From NCBI GenBank assembly GCA_963575745.1, contig CAUYUJ010015961.1:85001-149000 (forward strand): DNA of 64,000 bases, given 5' to 3'. Both the position numbers and the translations under genes were made by a program. Within the stretch, counting starts at the first letter, position 1; every line of letters begins with the position of its first letter. Of this stretch, positions 54,830 to 64,000 are shown in pieces. The notes below the pieces were generated by a model, which was not told where the DNA came from, searched no databases, and saw only the letters and a program-made list of their open reading frames with translations. This DNA comes from Prorocentrum cordatum (lineage: Eukaryota > Sar > Dinophyceae > Prorocentrales > Prorocentraceae).

Positions 54830-56040
54830 GCTCACTCCCTGCTCCCAGCGCCTTGCGCCACCACGACAACCTCACTGCACACTGTGTGCGGCCCTCCGCC
54901 GCTTTCTCTCGCTCCAACTGCGGGGCAGCCCGACTGCCCCCTCCCCTGGACGGCACTCCTCCTACCTTTGGAACATGGTGTGCCGCCCAGTAATACCATC
55001 TGCACTTTGCGTGACAGTGCGCAGCCTGCAGACCCTAGCTGGCCCCTGGCCCTGCTGCCCCAACTCTCACCTGTGGCCGCTGCATCCTTGCCGCAGGGCT
55101 CACGTTCTCCGCTCTGACTGCGTTTCACACCCTGGAATCCCTCTGGCGCAGCCTTGTGCCGCGCTGCGGGCCCCGCTCTACTGCGGCGTTTCGCCGCCCT
55201 CCCCCGACGCGCGCACCTCCTGCCTTTGGATTCAGGTGTGCTCTTCGGAAATACCGTCCACAGCCACTCCGGGTTGTGGACCCGTGGCCTCCGGCCTTAC
55301 TGTAGGTCTTTCACCCGCCAGGCGCGACCTGGCCCGCGTCTGTGGACTCGGGCACCGCCCGTCCATGGACTCACGCCCTGGACTCCCCAACCATTTAACG
55401 ACCTTCAGCCGTGACCCTGGATAGAAGTGACTCAGAGGGACGCGTTTTGGGTATACGACGGTCCCGCCCCTCGGGTGCTACCTGTCTTGTTCATGGGTGG
55501 CGCTGAGACACTTTGGATGTGCACCTTCGGCCCGCGTTCCTACCGTGGTGGCTTCGTGCACACTGCTGCGCCCTTATCTGTCGGATCAAGGGCCCGACGC
55601 ATCTCAGTTGTGGAAGGTTTCTTTCTGGCTACTCTGATTCCACACCCTGGATGCGTGTACTGACGTCGCGATGCTCTGATCCGTCGTCAGGTCTTCCCGC
55701 TGGACTTTGTCGCCAGACAGTCTGTGCTACCTGTCAGACTCCCTGGATTGACGTCTTCGGGACCGTTCCTACTGGTTCGTCATGAACTGTTGGGAGCGTT
55801 TTGCGCGCCATTTTGGCTGCGCTCGGCTTCCTCGGTGCCTGTGTTCAGACTCCCTGGATGCGCCGTTGCATGACTTGTCCTGGGACTGCCCTGCAGACTC
55901 CCTGGATTGCACGCCTTGGCTCAGACGCCCTGGGTCGCTGCTGCCTGCCGCCTGACCGCGGCTTCACGCGCGCCCGCCGCTAGTCGCGGCCGCAGCCCGA
56001 CCGCGACCGCCCGCCGCCGGCGCTTCCGCCTGCGGCTGTA
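54830..56040. repeat. Low-copy degenerate repeats, CCCTGGATT-rich
   Basis: Diverged copies of a segment (ACTCCTCCTACCTTTGGA near 54955, CACCTCCTGCCTTTGGAT near 55215) lie about 260 bp apart. CAGACTCCCTGGAT occurs near 55736, 55846 and 55890. No gene is recognised downstream of the exon. Confidence 0.4.
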
Positions 56041-56104
56041 AAAAAATTGTCCCGGCGAAGGACCCAACCATGTGCAGTTGTGGAAATCGCATTGCGGGTG
56101 CCGC

Positions 56105-57606
56105 TTTCGGTGGAGCTCCCTGTGGGGCCACGAAACGCTGTGCTGGGTGGGGGTGACGCATGCGGGCGGCACCACTGGGGCCTTCGGTGGAGGTCCCTGT
56201 GGGGCCACGAAACGCTGTACTGGGCGGGGGTGACGCATGCGGGCGGCACCACTGGGGCCGTCGGTGGAGCTCCCTGTGGGGCCACGAAACGCTGTGCTGG
56301 GTGGGGGTGGCGCATGCGGGCGGCACCACTGGGGCCTTCGGTGGAGCTCCCTGTGGGGCCACGAAATGCTGTGCTGGGGTGGGGGTGGCGCATGCGGGCG
56401 GCACCACTGGGGCCTTCGGTGGAGGTCCCTGTGGGGCCACGAAACGCTGTGTTTGGTGGAGGTGCCGAAATGGGTGTGCGGGACGCATGCGAGCGGTGGC
56501 ACTGGGGCCTTCGGTGGAGCTCCCTATGGGGCCACGAAACGTGTGAGGGGTGTGCCGAAATGGGTGTGGCTGACGCATGCGGGCTGGGGCCACGAAACGT
56601 GTGAGGGGTGTGCCGAATTGGATGTGGCTGACGCATGCGGGCGGCAGCACTGGGGCCTTCGGTGGAGCTCCCTATGGGGCCACGAAACGTGTGAGGGGTG
56701 TGCCGAATTGGGTGTGGCTGACGCATGCGGGCGGCAGCACTGGGGCCTTCGGTGGAGCTCCCTATGGGGCCACGAAACGTGTGAGGGGTGTGCCGAATTG
56801 GGTGTGGGTGACGCATGCGGGCGGCAGCACTGGGGCCTTCGGCGGAGCTCCTATGGGGCCACGAAACGTGTGAGGGGTGTGCCGAATTGTGTGTGGGTGA
56901 CGCATGCGGGCGGCAGGCACTGGGGCCTTCGGCGGAGCTCCTATGGGGCCACGAAACGTGTGAGGGGTGTGCCGAATTGGATGTGGGAGCGCCACGAAGC
57001 GTGTGAGGGGTGTGCCGAAATGTGGGTGACGCATGCGGTGGGGCCTTCGGTGGAGCTCCCTATGGAGCCACGAAACGTGTGAGGGGTGTGCCGAAATGGG
57101 TGTGGGTGACGCATGCGGGCGCGGGCACTGGGGCCTTCGGTGGAGCTCCCTATGGAGCCACGAAACGTGTGAGGGGTGTGCCGAAATGGGTGTGGGTGAC
57201 GCATGCGGCGCGGGCACTGGGGCCTTCGGTGGAGCTCCCTATGGAGCCACGAAACGTGTGAGGGGTGTGCCGAAATGGGTGTGGGGGACGCATGCGGCCG
57301 CGGGCACTGGGGCCTTCGGTGGAGCTCCCTATGGAGCCACGAAGCGTGTGAGGGGTGTGCCGAAATGGGTGTGGGTGACGCATGCGGCCGCGGGCACTGG
57401 GGCCTTCGGTGGAGCTCCCTATGGAGCCACGAAACGTGTGAGGGGTGTGCCGAAATGGGTGTGGGTGACGCATGCGGGCGCGGGCACTGGGGCCTTCGGT
57501 GGAGCTCCCTATGGAGCCACGAAACGTGTGAGGGGTGTGCCGAATGGGTGTGGGTGACGCATGCGGGCGCGGGCACTGGGGCCTTCGGTGGAGCTCCCTA
57601 TGAAGC
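56105..57606 (-). repeat. 90-bp satellite with a 77-bp subfamily
   Basis: The first four or five units (to about 56455) are about 77 bp, with GAAACGCTGTGCTGGGTGGG. The rest are about 90 bp, with GAAACGTGTGAGGGGTGTGC. Two units near 56580 and 57000 are internally shortened. Long frames on both strands are artefacts. Confidence 0.95.
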
Positions 57607-57639
57607 CACGAAGAGACGGAGAGGACTGGGGCCTGGAGA

Positions 57640-57810
57640 GTGGGGTGGGTGAAGGAGAGGAGGAGAGGAGAGAGGAGGAGAGGAGAGGAGAGGAGAGGAG
57701 AGGAGAGGAGAGGAGAGGAGAGGAGAGGGGGAGAGGGAGGAGAGGAGAGGAGAAGAGAGGCGAGGCGAGGCGAGGCGAGGAGAGGAGAGGAGAGGAGAGG
57801 AGAGGAACGC
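57640..57810. repeat. (AGGAG)n microsatellite
   Basis: Imperfect pentamer AGGAG/AGGCG run at the same place in the element where copy 1 has a CT/CAT-rich run. Confidence 0.9.
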
Positions 57811-58299
57811 GGGGCACCGTCTCTTCAAAACGAGGACCCAACACCACAGGATGGTTGGGAAAAAAAGCCCCACCAGCTCACCCGGCAAAATTGCCCAGGT
57901 AAATTGCCTTGAGCATACAGCCGCAATAGTCGGCGCCCGGCGGCGGACGCGCGGCCGCCGGTAGCGGCCGACGCACCCCCCCCCTCGTGCACAGACCTCT
58001 TGGCGAGGCCCCCAGAAATTTTCATGTTTTTTTTTGGTGGGGGGGGGTAAAACAATGTTTTTGGCCTCCGGAGGCCGTCTCCTGGCCCCGGGACCATCGA
58101 TCGATGGCGCGGGGCGCAGAACCGGTCTGGGGAAGAGGCCCAGACCTTTGGGGGCCCACGTCGGCCAAACAAAAATACGACGTCGGAGGTCTGGGCCACG
58201 GGGGCCGAAATCGGCTCAAAGTCGGTCCCCGGAGCTCCCCCGGGGCCCTTCCGATGCAGTTTTGCACCCCGGGTCTGTTTCCGAGCGCCCCGGGCCTTG

Positions 58300-58620
58300 A
58301 AAACGGCCCATCGTGAACGCTCGGATGCCGCCCAAGACCCGGCGAGGGCCCCGACCATGCCGACCTGGGTTCGAACGACCCTGGGCTACTAGAAGCCCTT
58401 TCGGGGCCCACCCTGGGCGCCCCGAGGCCCTCATGGACCCCCCGAAGAACCAGCGAAATGGGATCAAGATCCCAATTCAGCCTTGCCGCGGGCGATCTTG
58501 GGCAACGCGGGGGCCCCCTTGCGGCGCATCCTTGGCGCCCCGAAATTATGTGGACATCGTGGACATTTGTTGGGTGGGCGTTACCAAAACCGACGAACTG
58601 GAATCCAGTTCGCCCGATCG
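58300..58620 (+). repeat. Unique flank of the GAACTGGA satellite, related to 52835-53250
   Basis: GGCCCCGACCATGCCGAC, GGGCCCACCCTGGGCGCC and CCTTGCCGCGGGCGATCTTG are the reverse complements of blocks in 52835-53250. They lead into the first satellite units at about 58590. Confidence 0.6.
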
Positions 58621-60125
58621 GGGGGAGTCTGAGGCCACTTCGGTGCGAACTGGATTTCGCCCGATCTCGGGCCGTTTTGTTGCGAACTGGAATCCAGTTC
58701 GCCCGATATCGGGGGGATCTGGGGCCATTTTGACGCGAACTGGAATCAAGTTCGCCCGATCTCGGGGGGATATGGGGCCACTTCGGGGCGAACTGGAATC
58801 TGGGGCCACTTCGGCGCGAACTGGAATCCAGTTCGCCCGATCAGTTCGCCCGATCTTGGGGAGGTGTTTCGCCATGTCGGGGCGAACTGGAATCCAGTTC
58901 GCCCGATCTCGGGATATAGAGCCATTGCGAACTGGAATCCAGTTCGCCTGGCCTCGAGGGGGCATGGGCCCATGTTGGAGCCATTTTGGAGCGTACTGGA
59001 ATCCAGTTCGCCCGACCTCGGGGGGATCTGGGGCTCTTTCGGTGCGAACTGGACTCCAGTTCGCCCGGTCTTGGGGGGGGGCTTTGCCATTCCCGATCTC
59101 GGCAAGGGATAGAGCCATTGCGGAGCGAACTGGAATCCATTTCGCCCGATCTCGGGGGGGCACGCAGCCATTGCGGAGCGAACTGGAATAAAGTTCACCC
59201 GGTCAGTTCGCCCGATCTCGGGGGGGTGTTTCGCCATTTCGGGGCGAACTGGAATCCAGTTCGCCCGATTTCGGGATATATGGCCATTGCGGAGCGAGCT
59301 GGAATCCAGTTCGCCCGATCTCGGAGGGGGCATGGACCCATGTTGGAACCATTTTGAAGCGAACTGGAATCCAGTGCGCCCGATCTTGGGGGGATCTGGG
59401 GCCCTTTCGGTGCGAACTGGATTCTGGTTCATCCGATCTCGGGGGGGTGCTTCGCAATTTCGGGGCGAACTGGAATTCGCCCGGTCACGGGAGGGGATGG
59501 GGCCTTTGATGGGCGAACTGGAATCCAGTTTGCCTGATCTCGGGGGGGGGTGCAGCCATTGTGGAGCGAACTGGAATCCAGTTCGCCCGATCTCGGGAGG
59601 GCCCTAGGCAATTTTGGTGCGAATTGGATTCCAGTTCGCCCGATCTCGGGGGGATATGGGGCCACTTCGGGGCGAACTGGAATCCATTTCGCCCGGTCTC
59701 GGAGGGATTTGGGGCCCTTTCGGTGGGGAATCCAGTTCGCCCGATCTCGGGGGGATCGGGGGCCATTTTGAGGAGAACTGGAATCCATTTCGCTCGATCT
59801 CGAAGGGATATGGAGCCGACTTCGAGGGGATATGGAGCCATTTTGAGGCGACCTGGAATCCAGTTCGCCCGATCTCGGGGGGGCATGGGGCCACTTCGGG
59901 GCGAACTGGAATCCAGTTCGCCCGATCTCGGAGGGATCTGGGGCCCTTTCGGTGCGAACTGGAATCCAGTTCGCCCGATCTCGGGGGGATCGGGTGCCAT
60001 TTTGAGACAAAACTGGAATCCAGTTCGCCCGATCTCGGGGGGATATGGAGCCGATTTCGGAGGGATATGGAGCCATTTCAGGGCGAACTGGAATCCAGTT
60101 CGCTCGATCCCGTGGGGATGTGGAG
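58585..60125 (+). repeat. Palindromic satellite GCGAACTGGAATCCAGTTCG, about 28 units
   Basis: Each unit of about 45-60 bp carries GAACTGGA-A-TCCAGTTC, an 8-bp inverted pair around one base, then CGCCCGATCTCGGGGGGAT and GGGGCCATTTCGG. Many Glu/Ser/Gly-rich frames across it are repeat translation. Confidence 0.95.
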
Positions 60126-60187
60126 CTATTTGGGGCCAGCCAAAGCCACATCAGCGGACGACGACGACGACGGCGGCGGCGGGGCCT

Positions 60188-60592
60188 CGGGGTTCCGAAC
60201 CCCGGAGTTCAGCAGTTCACGCTGAACTGCTGAACTTCGGGGTTCGGAACCCCAGGCCCCCGCCGCCGCCGGCGCCCCCCCCGGTGCCCAAAAAACCTGA
60301 ACTTCGGGGTTTCGAGAGTCGGAACCCCGAAGTTCACAGTTCAGCGTGACTGCTGAACTTCGGGGTTCCGACTCTCGGAACCCCGAAGTTCAGGCTCTGC
60401 GTTCCTTTATGAAGTTCAGCAGTTCACGCTGAACTGCTGAACTTCGGGGTTCCGACTCTCGGAACCCCGAAGTTCAAGTTTTTTTGGCCCCCGCCGCCGC
60501 CGCCGCCGTCGTCGCCCGCGGCGGCGCGGCCCTGGGGTCCCGAACCCCGAAGTTCAGCAGTTCACGCTGAACTGCTGAAACTCCTGGGTTCG
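60188..60592. repeat. Cluster of four strong hairpins
   Basis: Palindromes lie at about 60188-60253, 60298-60393, 60412-60478 and 60533-60591. Each is built from GTTCAGCAGTTCACGCTGAA and outer CCCCGAAGTTC / GAACTTCGGGG arms. Stems are about 28-45 bp with 3-nt loops in the simplest ones. A/T-run and GCC-rich spacers separate them. Confidence 0.85.
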
Positions 60593-60764
60593 GAAAAACA
60601 CAAAAAAAACAAGGCCCGCCGCGCCGCCGTCGTCGGGTCGTCGGCCGCGGAGGCCCGCCCCGGGTCCGAACCGCTGTGAGGGCGCGAGGTCGCTTGCCTA
60701 GTGTATTGGAGCCCTGTTGGTAGTAAGGCGTTGGTACGACATACGAAACTCTATGTATATGACC

Positions 60765-61050
60765 TCTCCGGGCCTTCTTGGGGGTCCTTTTTGGGCCCTT
60801 TGGGGCCGTCCTGGGGCCCCCTTGGGCCGTCCTGGGGCCCTCTTGGGGGGCTTGTCTCGGGGCCCTCTTGGGGCCCTCTTGGGGACCTCCTGTGGCCCTC
60901 TTGGGGCTCTCTTGGGAACCTTTTGGGGCCCTCAGGAGCCTCTCTTGCGCAGTCTTGGGACCCTCATGGGCCGTCTTGGAGTCCTCTTGGGCCGTCTTGA
61001 GGCCCTCTAGGGGGACTCTTGGGCCACCTTCATGAGATCTTGGGGCCTAC
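60765..61050 (-). repeat. Degenerate CCAAGAGGCC-type repeat block
   Basis: The plus strand reads GGCCCTCTTGGGGCC, GCCGTCTTGGAG and GCCCTCTTGGGGACC. It is the reverse orientation of the 9.9-12.8 and 47.3-47.9 kb blocks. Confidence 0.75.
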
Positions 61051-61219
61051 TTCTCTCCTGCTCCGCCCCCTCATTCTCTACTTCTCTAGTTCTCTACTTC
61101 TCCTGTCCCTTCTCCCCATCTCCATCCCCTTCCCCCTCGTCCTCAACGGATGCTTCCAACAGGCGCGCTCTTCGAGACAGACTATCGCCCTCTCGGGGTC
61201 ATGGCTTTTTTTTTTTGGG

Positions 61220-61560
61220 GGGGCAATCCCGATGATCCTGAAGCCTTCAGAGGGATACCAAACTGGCTGCCTCCATTGAAAGTCATGTTCGATAAGGTTG
61301 GCTTCGGCATGGCTTGGTAACTTAGGACCTTGCAGGGCTATTATCGTCCTAGTCAAGATCCCCTATCGGATCGGCCTGTCTGTGCTGCTGCTGCTGCTTG
61401 CTCCGGTTGCTGCTGCTGCTGTCGCTGCTGCTGCTGCTGCTGCTACTGCTTCGACTTTGATGGCAAGCACGGCGGCGAACGCACGACTCGGCGGTCGCGG
61501 TGATCCACCCCGCTTCCAGGGCACCCCCTTAGACTCGACATCAGCATTGGCCTTTGGATG
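61220..61560. other. Possible coding fragment, strand uncertain
   Basis: The minus strand near 61350-61235 reads a natural-looking segment (including LPSHAEANLIEHDFQWRQPV and PSEGFRIIGIAP) ending at a poly-A/poly-C junction. 61385-61450 is a (GCT)n run that reads poly-Ala or poly-Leu. No domain. Confidence 0.3.
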
Positions 61561-61654
61561 ACGACGCGACGACGACGACGCGACGACGCGACGACTTAGG
61601 ACGATTGGGCGAGAGCCGAGAGGGGAGTGAGTCAGTGAGGCTAGGCCAGAGCAC

Positions 61655-62161
61655 ATGGACAGCACGAACGATGAACTGGGGGCTGAAACCGAGGCCGAAG
61701 CGGAAGAGCAGATGGGGAGGTGCTGGGGGCACGCAATACACAACCTTGAACTCTTGAACTCTTGCAAGAAGGACTGCTCTCGCTCGGTCCACGACCCCAC
61801 CACCGCGCACCTCTCAAGGCCTGAACGGCCAGGTGGCCAGGTCAGCAGGCCAGCTGGCAGCGCGATCGCACATCACAGCATGCCTTGCGAAGTAAAACCC
61901 AATACTTACAGACGTGCAAATGTGCAATTTCTCTGTGGCACGTGCTCTGCACACGCGCGAGCCTGCGAGCTAGGACACATGGGGCAACATAGGGCTTGGC
62001 CAGTTGGGGCCTGGAGTTGGGGCAGGAAGATAATTGGAAGCGAGGGGAGTGATCCAACTTTGTCTTCGGTTTCGGAGAGGGCCCGGATGCTGATTAGGAG
62101 GGGAATGTCTACGCCCAAGCAACCCAAATTCGACAAAGACCGCAGCGCGTATCTCGAGTGA
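61655..62161 (+). CDS. ATG-started open frame of 168 codons, unknown
   Basis: The frame is uninterrupted from ATG 61655 to TGA 62159-62161. The N-terminus is acidic (MDSTNDELGAETEAEAEEQM), a Cys-containing middle follows (FLCGTCSAHARACELGHMGQ), and the C-terminus is basic/polar (RGMSTPKQPKFDKDRSAYLE). Codon-level composition looks protein-like throughout. It runs tail-to-tail into the minus-strand locus at 62109-63800, overlapping by about 50 bp. A GTAAGTATT on the minus strand at about 61903-61911 could instead be a splice donor of that locus, so the assignment is not secure. Confidence 0.4.
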   Translation: MDSTNDELGAETEAEAEEQMGRCWGHAIHNLELLNSCKKDCSRSVHDPTTAHLSRPERPGGQVSRPAGSAIAHHSMPCEVKPNTYRRANVQFLCGTCSAHARACELGHMGQHRAWPVGAWSWGRKIIGSEGSDPTLSSVSERARMLIRRGMSTPKQPKFDKDRSAYLE

Positions 62162-62671
62162 AACACGTCGGCATAACAAAATTCTCAACTAATGCCTTGA
62201 GCAAAGGATTTACATTCACACACTTCTTGGCACACTCGCGGCGCCGCGACTGCAAACAGAGAGCACACTGAACGACGCCAGAAAAGGCATCAGGCGATCC
62301 AGAGTCAGGATCGTCAGAATCTGGTTCAACAGGCTTGTTGCAGGCCACGCATTTCGCATCCAACAACAGCGCGCCCCCTCCAAGAGCTGAGGGCCACATC
62401 TTAGAAAGCGAAAGCATGTCCTCTGGAATTTCTGCGCGCAGCCCCGACCCCAACGTTTGCTCTCTTGTTTTCTGGCCGACGGAGCTGAGCACGATTTCGG
62501 CTTCCTTGAAGCAGACGAGTTTCACGCCGGAAGGGTAAACTGAGGTGCCTTTCTCGACGCGAATCACGTAGCCGAGCTTCGTGTCGACGTTAGACCAGTG
62601 GACGAAGCGCACCTCTGATATGTCGTCGACCTGAAGTTCGAGCTGGATTCCAGCCCAGATCTCAAACTCTG
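62109..62671 (-). CDS. Exon of minus-strand gene with cysteine-rich domain
   Basis: The minus strand is open from a CCCCCCCTCAG acceptor at about 62671-62681. It reads FEIWAGIQLELQVDDISEVR and RFVHWSNVDTKLGYVIRVEK, then a globular segment, then a likely zinc-binding patch (CVACNKP, VVQCALCLQSRRRECAKKC and, if unspliced, CGLC near the end). The stop is at 62109, or a donor GT at about 62184 may end the exon. Residue spacing recalls PHD/FYVE-like treble-clef modules but matches none clearly. It is preceded upstream by two more exon-like pieces on the same strand. Confidence 0.5.
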
Positions 62672-62699
62672 AGGGGGGGCCCGGGGCTCAGGGGCTCAA

Positions 62700-63005
62700 G
62701 TCAGGGGGGCCACGGCACGCGCAGCATGCGCATGACAAAGAAGCAGACGAGAGGAGGGGAGGAAACGGAGGAGGACGGCAGGAGTCGGGGCGAGGCACGT
62801 TGGGAAGGGGACGAGTCGATGAGAGGAGGTGAGGAGGAGGATAAGGACGAGGAGGAGAGCAGAGGAGGGGGGGGAGGAGGAGGAGGAGGAGTAGAGGAGT
62901 AGGAGGAAGAGGAGGAGGAGAGGAGGAGAAGGAGGAGAGGGAGGAGGAGGGAGGAGAAGGAGGAGGAAGAGGATATGGGCTGGCAGCAGCAGCAGCAGCA
63001 GCTTG
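62700..63005. repeat. GGA/GAG-rich microsatellite, putative intron
   Basis: About 230 bp of AGGAGG-type repeats ending in (CAG)n at 62985-63001. It lies between two minus-strand exon-like segments. Confidence 0.75.
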
Positions 63006-63009
63006 GCAG

Positions 63010-63385
63010 CTACCGTAAATGGCGCAGCCATCTAAGACGACCCCAGACCTTGCGAACCATCAACGCCATGTCCGTAGGCGCCCCAGAGCCGCCCAGGGGG
63101 ATGGTACTATTACGTTCTTCACGATCCAGCAGCCACCGCACCCCGCGCCCCGCACACTTCTGCCAGTCGAGTAACGCTGGCTTCCATTTAGCGAGCTCGT
63201 CGTCGCCAACGTCGCCAACACCTGAAACTCCCACAACGCCCACGCCCACGCCTGGATCTTCTGGATCGCCCACCCCGAAGGCGGCCTCCATGGCGGCCTC
63301 GGCAACCTCCTCCTCAATGAAAGGCAAATGACTTTCATCGGCCGGGTCTGCTAGCTTTTTCTTTTTCCCAGAGGCCGCAGATCAT
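63010..63385 (-). CDS. Middle exon of the same minus-strand gene
   Basis: Lys-rich start (about 63390-63345: SGKKKKLADPADESHLPFIE), then a Gly/Val/Asp repeat (DPEDPGVGVGVVGVSGVGDV) and a helical segment (DELAKWKPALLDWQKCAGRG), ending at a stop near 63010 or at an unplaced donor. A TGA (about 63381) precedes the Lys run in frame, so the 5' edge is uncertain or the copy is damaged. Confidence 0.4.
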
Positions 63386-63399
63386 GATTCAGCTTTCTT

Positions 63400-63797
63400 G
63401 ATTTTTTTGTTCGTGGGCGTCTGCTGCGGCTAGCACCTTCTGCCCCTCTGCCCCCCATGCCTTTTCGACGTGGTCTGGCTCGGCGCCTCCACCGCCGGCG
63501 TGGCACTCCAACAGATTTTCGGCCATCTCTGCGAGGAGATCCTCGCCCAGTTCCGGTGCCTCTGGGCCATCTCCATCGCCCCCAGGGGCCAGGCCATCAC
63601 CACCATCATCAATGGGCATCTTGTCATCAGGCGGATCAGGCTTCGGGTCTCTGGGGCTCTCTTTGGGCGTATATTTCCATTTGATTTTCTTGAGTTCGAA
63701 GCCGTCTTTGGACCCAAGGATAACAATCTCCACTCGATGTTCACAATTGTGAGATTCAGCGCCGGCGCATCGTCGGCGCGCACAATATCGTGAAAAA
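63400..63797 (-). CDS. Upstream exon of the same minus-strand gene, with a frame change
   Basis: It opens after a poly-C run ending in AG (about 63800) and reads VIFHDIVRADDAPALNLTIV. The frame then changes by one base near 63735, after which it reads VEIVILGSKDGFELKKIKWK, an acidic Gly/Pro-rich linker (PIDDGGDGLAPGGDGDGPEA) and a helix (GEDLLAEMAENLLECHAGGG). The frame change may be a sequencing error, a real mutation or a missed micro-intron. No family is recognised. Confidence 0.45.
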
Positions 63798-64000
63798 TCA
63801 CCTGGGGGGGGGGGCAGGTAAAACGATTTATCTGAACATCTGAACCTCCAAACCTCCGTGACCCTCGAAGACACCAAGACCCTCAAGCCCTTAAGCCCCA
63901 CCCCACATATTCAATATGCCCCCCAGGCGACCTAGAACGCCCATTGAAGATGCACAAGCCACTGCAGGGGCCTGCACTATTTTCAGATACAAATTATCTT

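Larger units (their letters stand above)
56041..57869 (-). mobile_element. Satellite-carrying element, copy 2
   Basis: The order is the reverse of 25359-27537: AATTGTCCCGGCGAAGGACC with CAACCATGTGCAGTTG, then the array (56105-57606), then an AGGAG microsatellite (57640-57810), then GTCTCTTCAAAACGAGGACC and CACAGGATGGTTGGG. Here it is not inside the LTR element, so it has moved independently. Confidence 0.75.

Noticed and set aside
58313-60349. Ser/Gly/Glu-rich frames of 200-290 codons across the palindromic satellite
   Set aside because: All frames and both strands give similar repeats with the unit period. No independent coding evidence.

Overview
The window looks like a nuclear segment of a very repeat-rich, GC-rich eukaryote, and a dinoflagellate is the best guess. 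I see no operons, ribosome-binding sites, RNA genes or CRISPR arrays. Coding pieces are short and widely spaced. Several look like exons preceded by a poly-pyrimidine (often poly-C) run ending in AG. The retroelement remnants include a non-LTR reverse transcriptase with a WVDD box, and most of the DNA is satellite, foldback or microsatellite. The dinoflagellate call is inference: I found no spliced-leader sequence, and no gene here is diagnostic.

Layout. 0-10 kb: two inverted-repeat elements, degenerate tandem motifs, a decayed coding region (5.7-7.3 kb), the first copy of a 0.2-kb dispersed repeat, and a short repeated ACACAAAGGAATT motif. 10-13.6 kb: degenerate CCAAGAGGCC-type repeats, C/G homopolymer blocks and a heptamer array. 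13.6-16.6 kb: GAT/GAG microsatellites around possible minus-strand exons, then a broken coiled-coil coding region. 17.3-19.3 kb: a CCACTGTCC array, flanked by inverted C/G blocks, next to a broken non-LTR reverse transcriptase.

20.96-31.54 kb is the largest unit: an apparently complete LTR retrotransposon. It has two 357-bp LTRs about 95% identical by eye, a PBS-like site, a broken gag-like region with three cysteine-rich modules, and no recognisable pol. A satellite-carrying element (25.36-27.54 kb, about 22 units of 90 bp) sits inside it. A second copy of that element, in the opposite orientation, lies at 56.04-57.87 kb.

31.5-51 kb: CCA-rich and GGT-rich arrays in inverted arrangement; five copies of a second foldback family; a satellite present in both orientations (37.4-38.1 and 43.4-44.6 kb); an 11-bp AGCTAAGCTAA array; and a minus-strand gene for a Pro/Gln/His-rich protein with an Arg-Ser tail (40.9-42.9 kb). 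51.4-52.1 kb is a 0.7-kb palindrome with arms about 99% identical. 54.3-54.8 kb holds a clear coding exon. 58.6-60.1 kb is a palindromic GAACTGGAATCCAGTTC satellite, followed by four strong hairpins. 61.6-63.8 kb carries two tail-to-tail coding loci.

The genes form no visible pathway. The main theme is modular mobile DNA: unrelated elements carry or acquire internal tandem arrays, and the same units recur in opposite orientations. All repeat copies and identities were found by reading, without alignment software, so boundaries are approximate.
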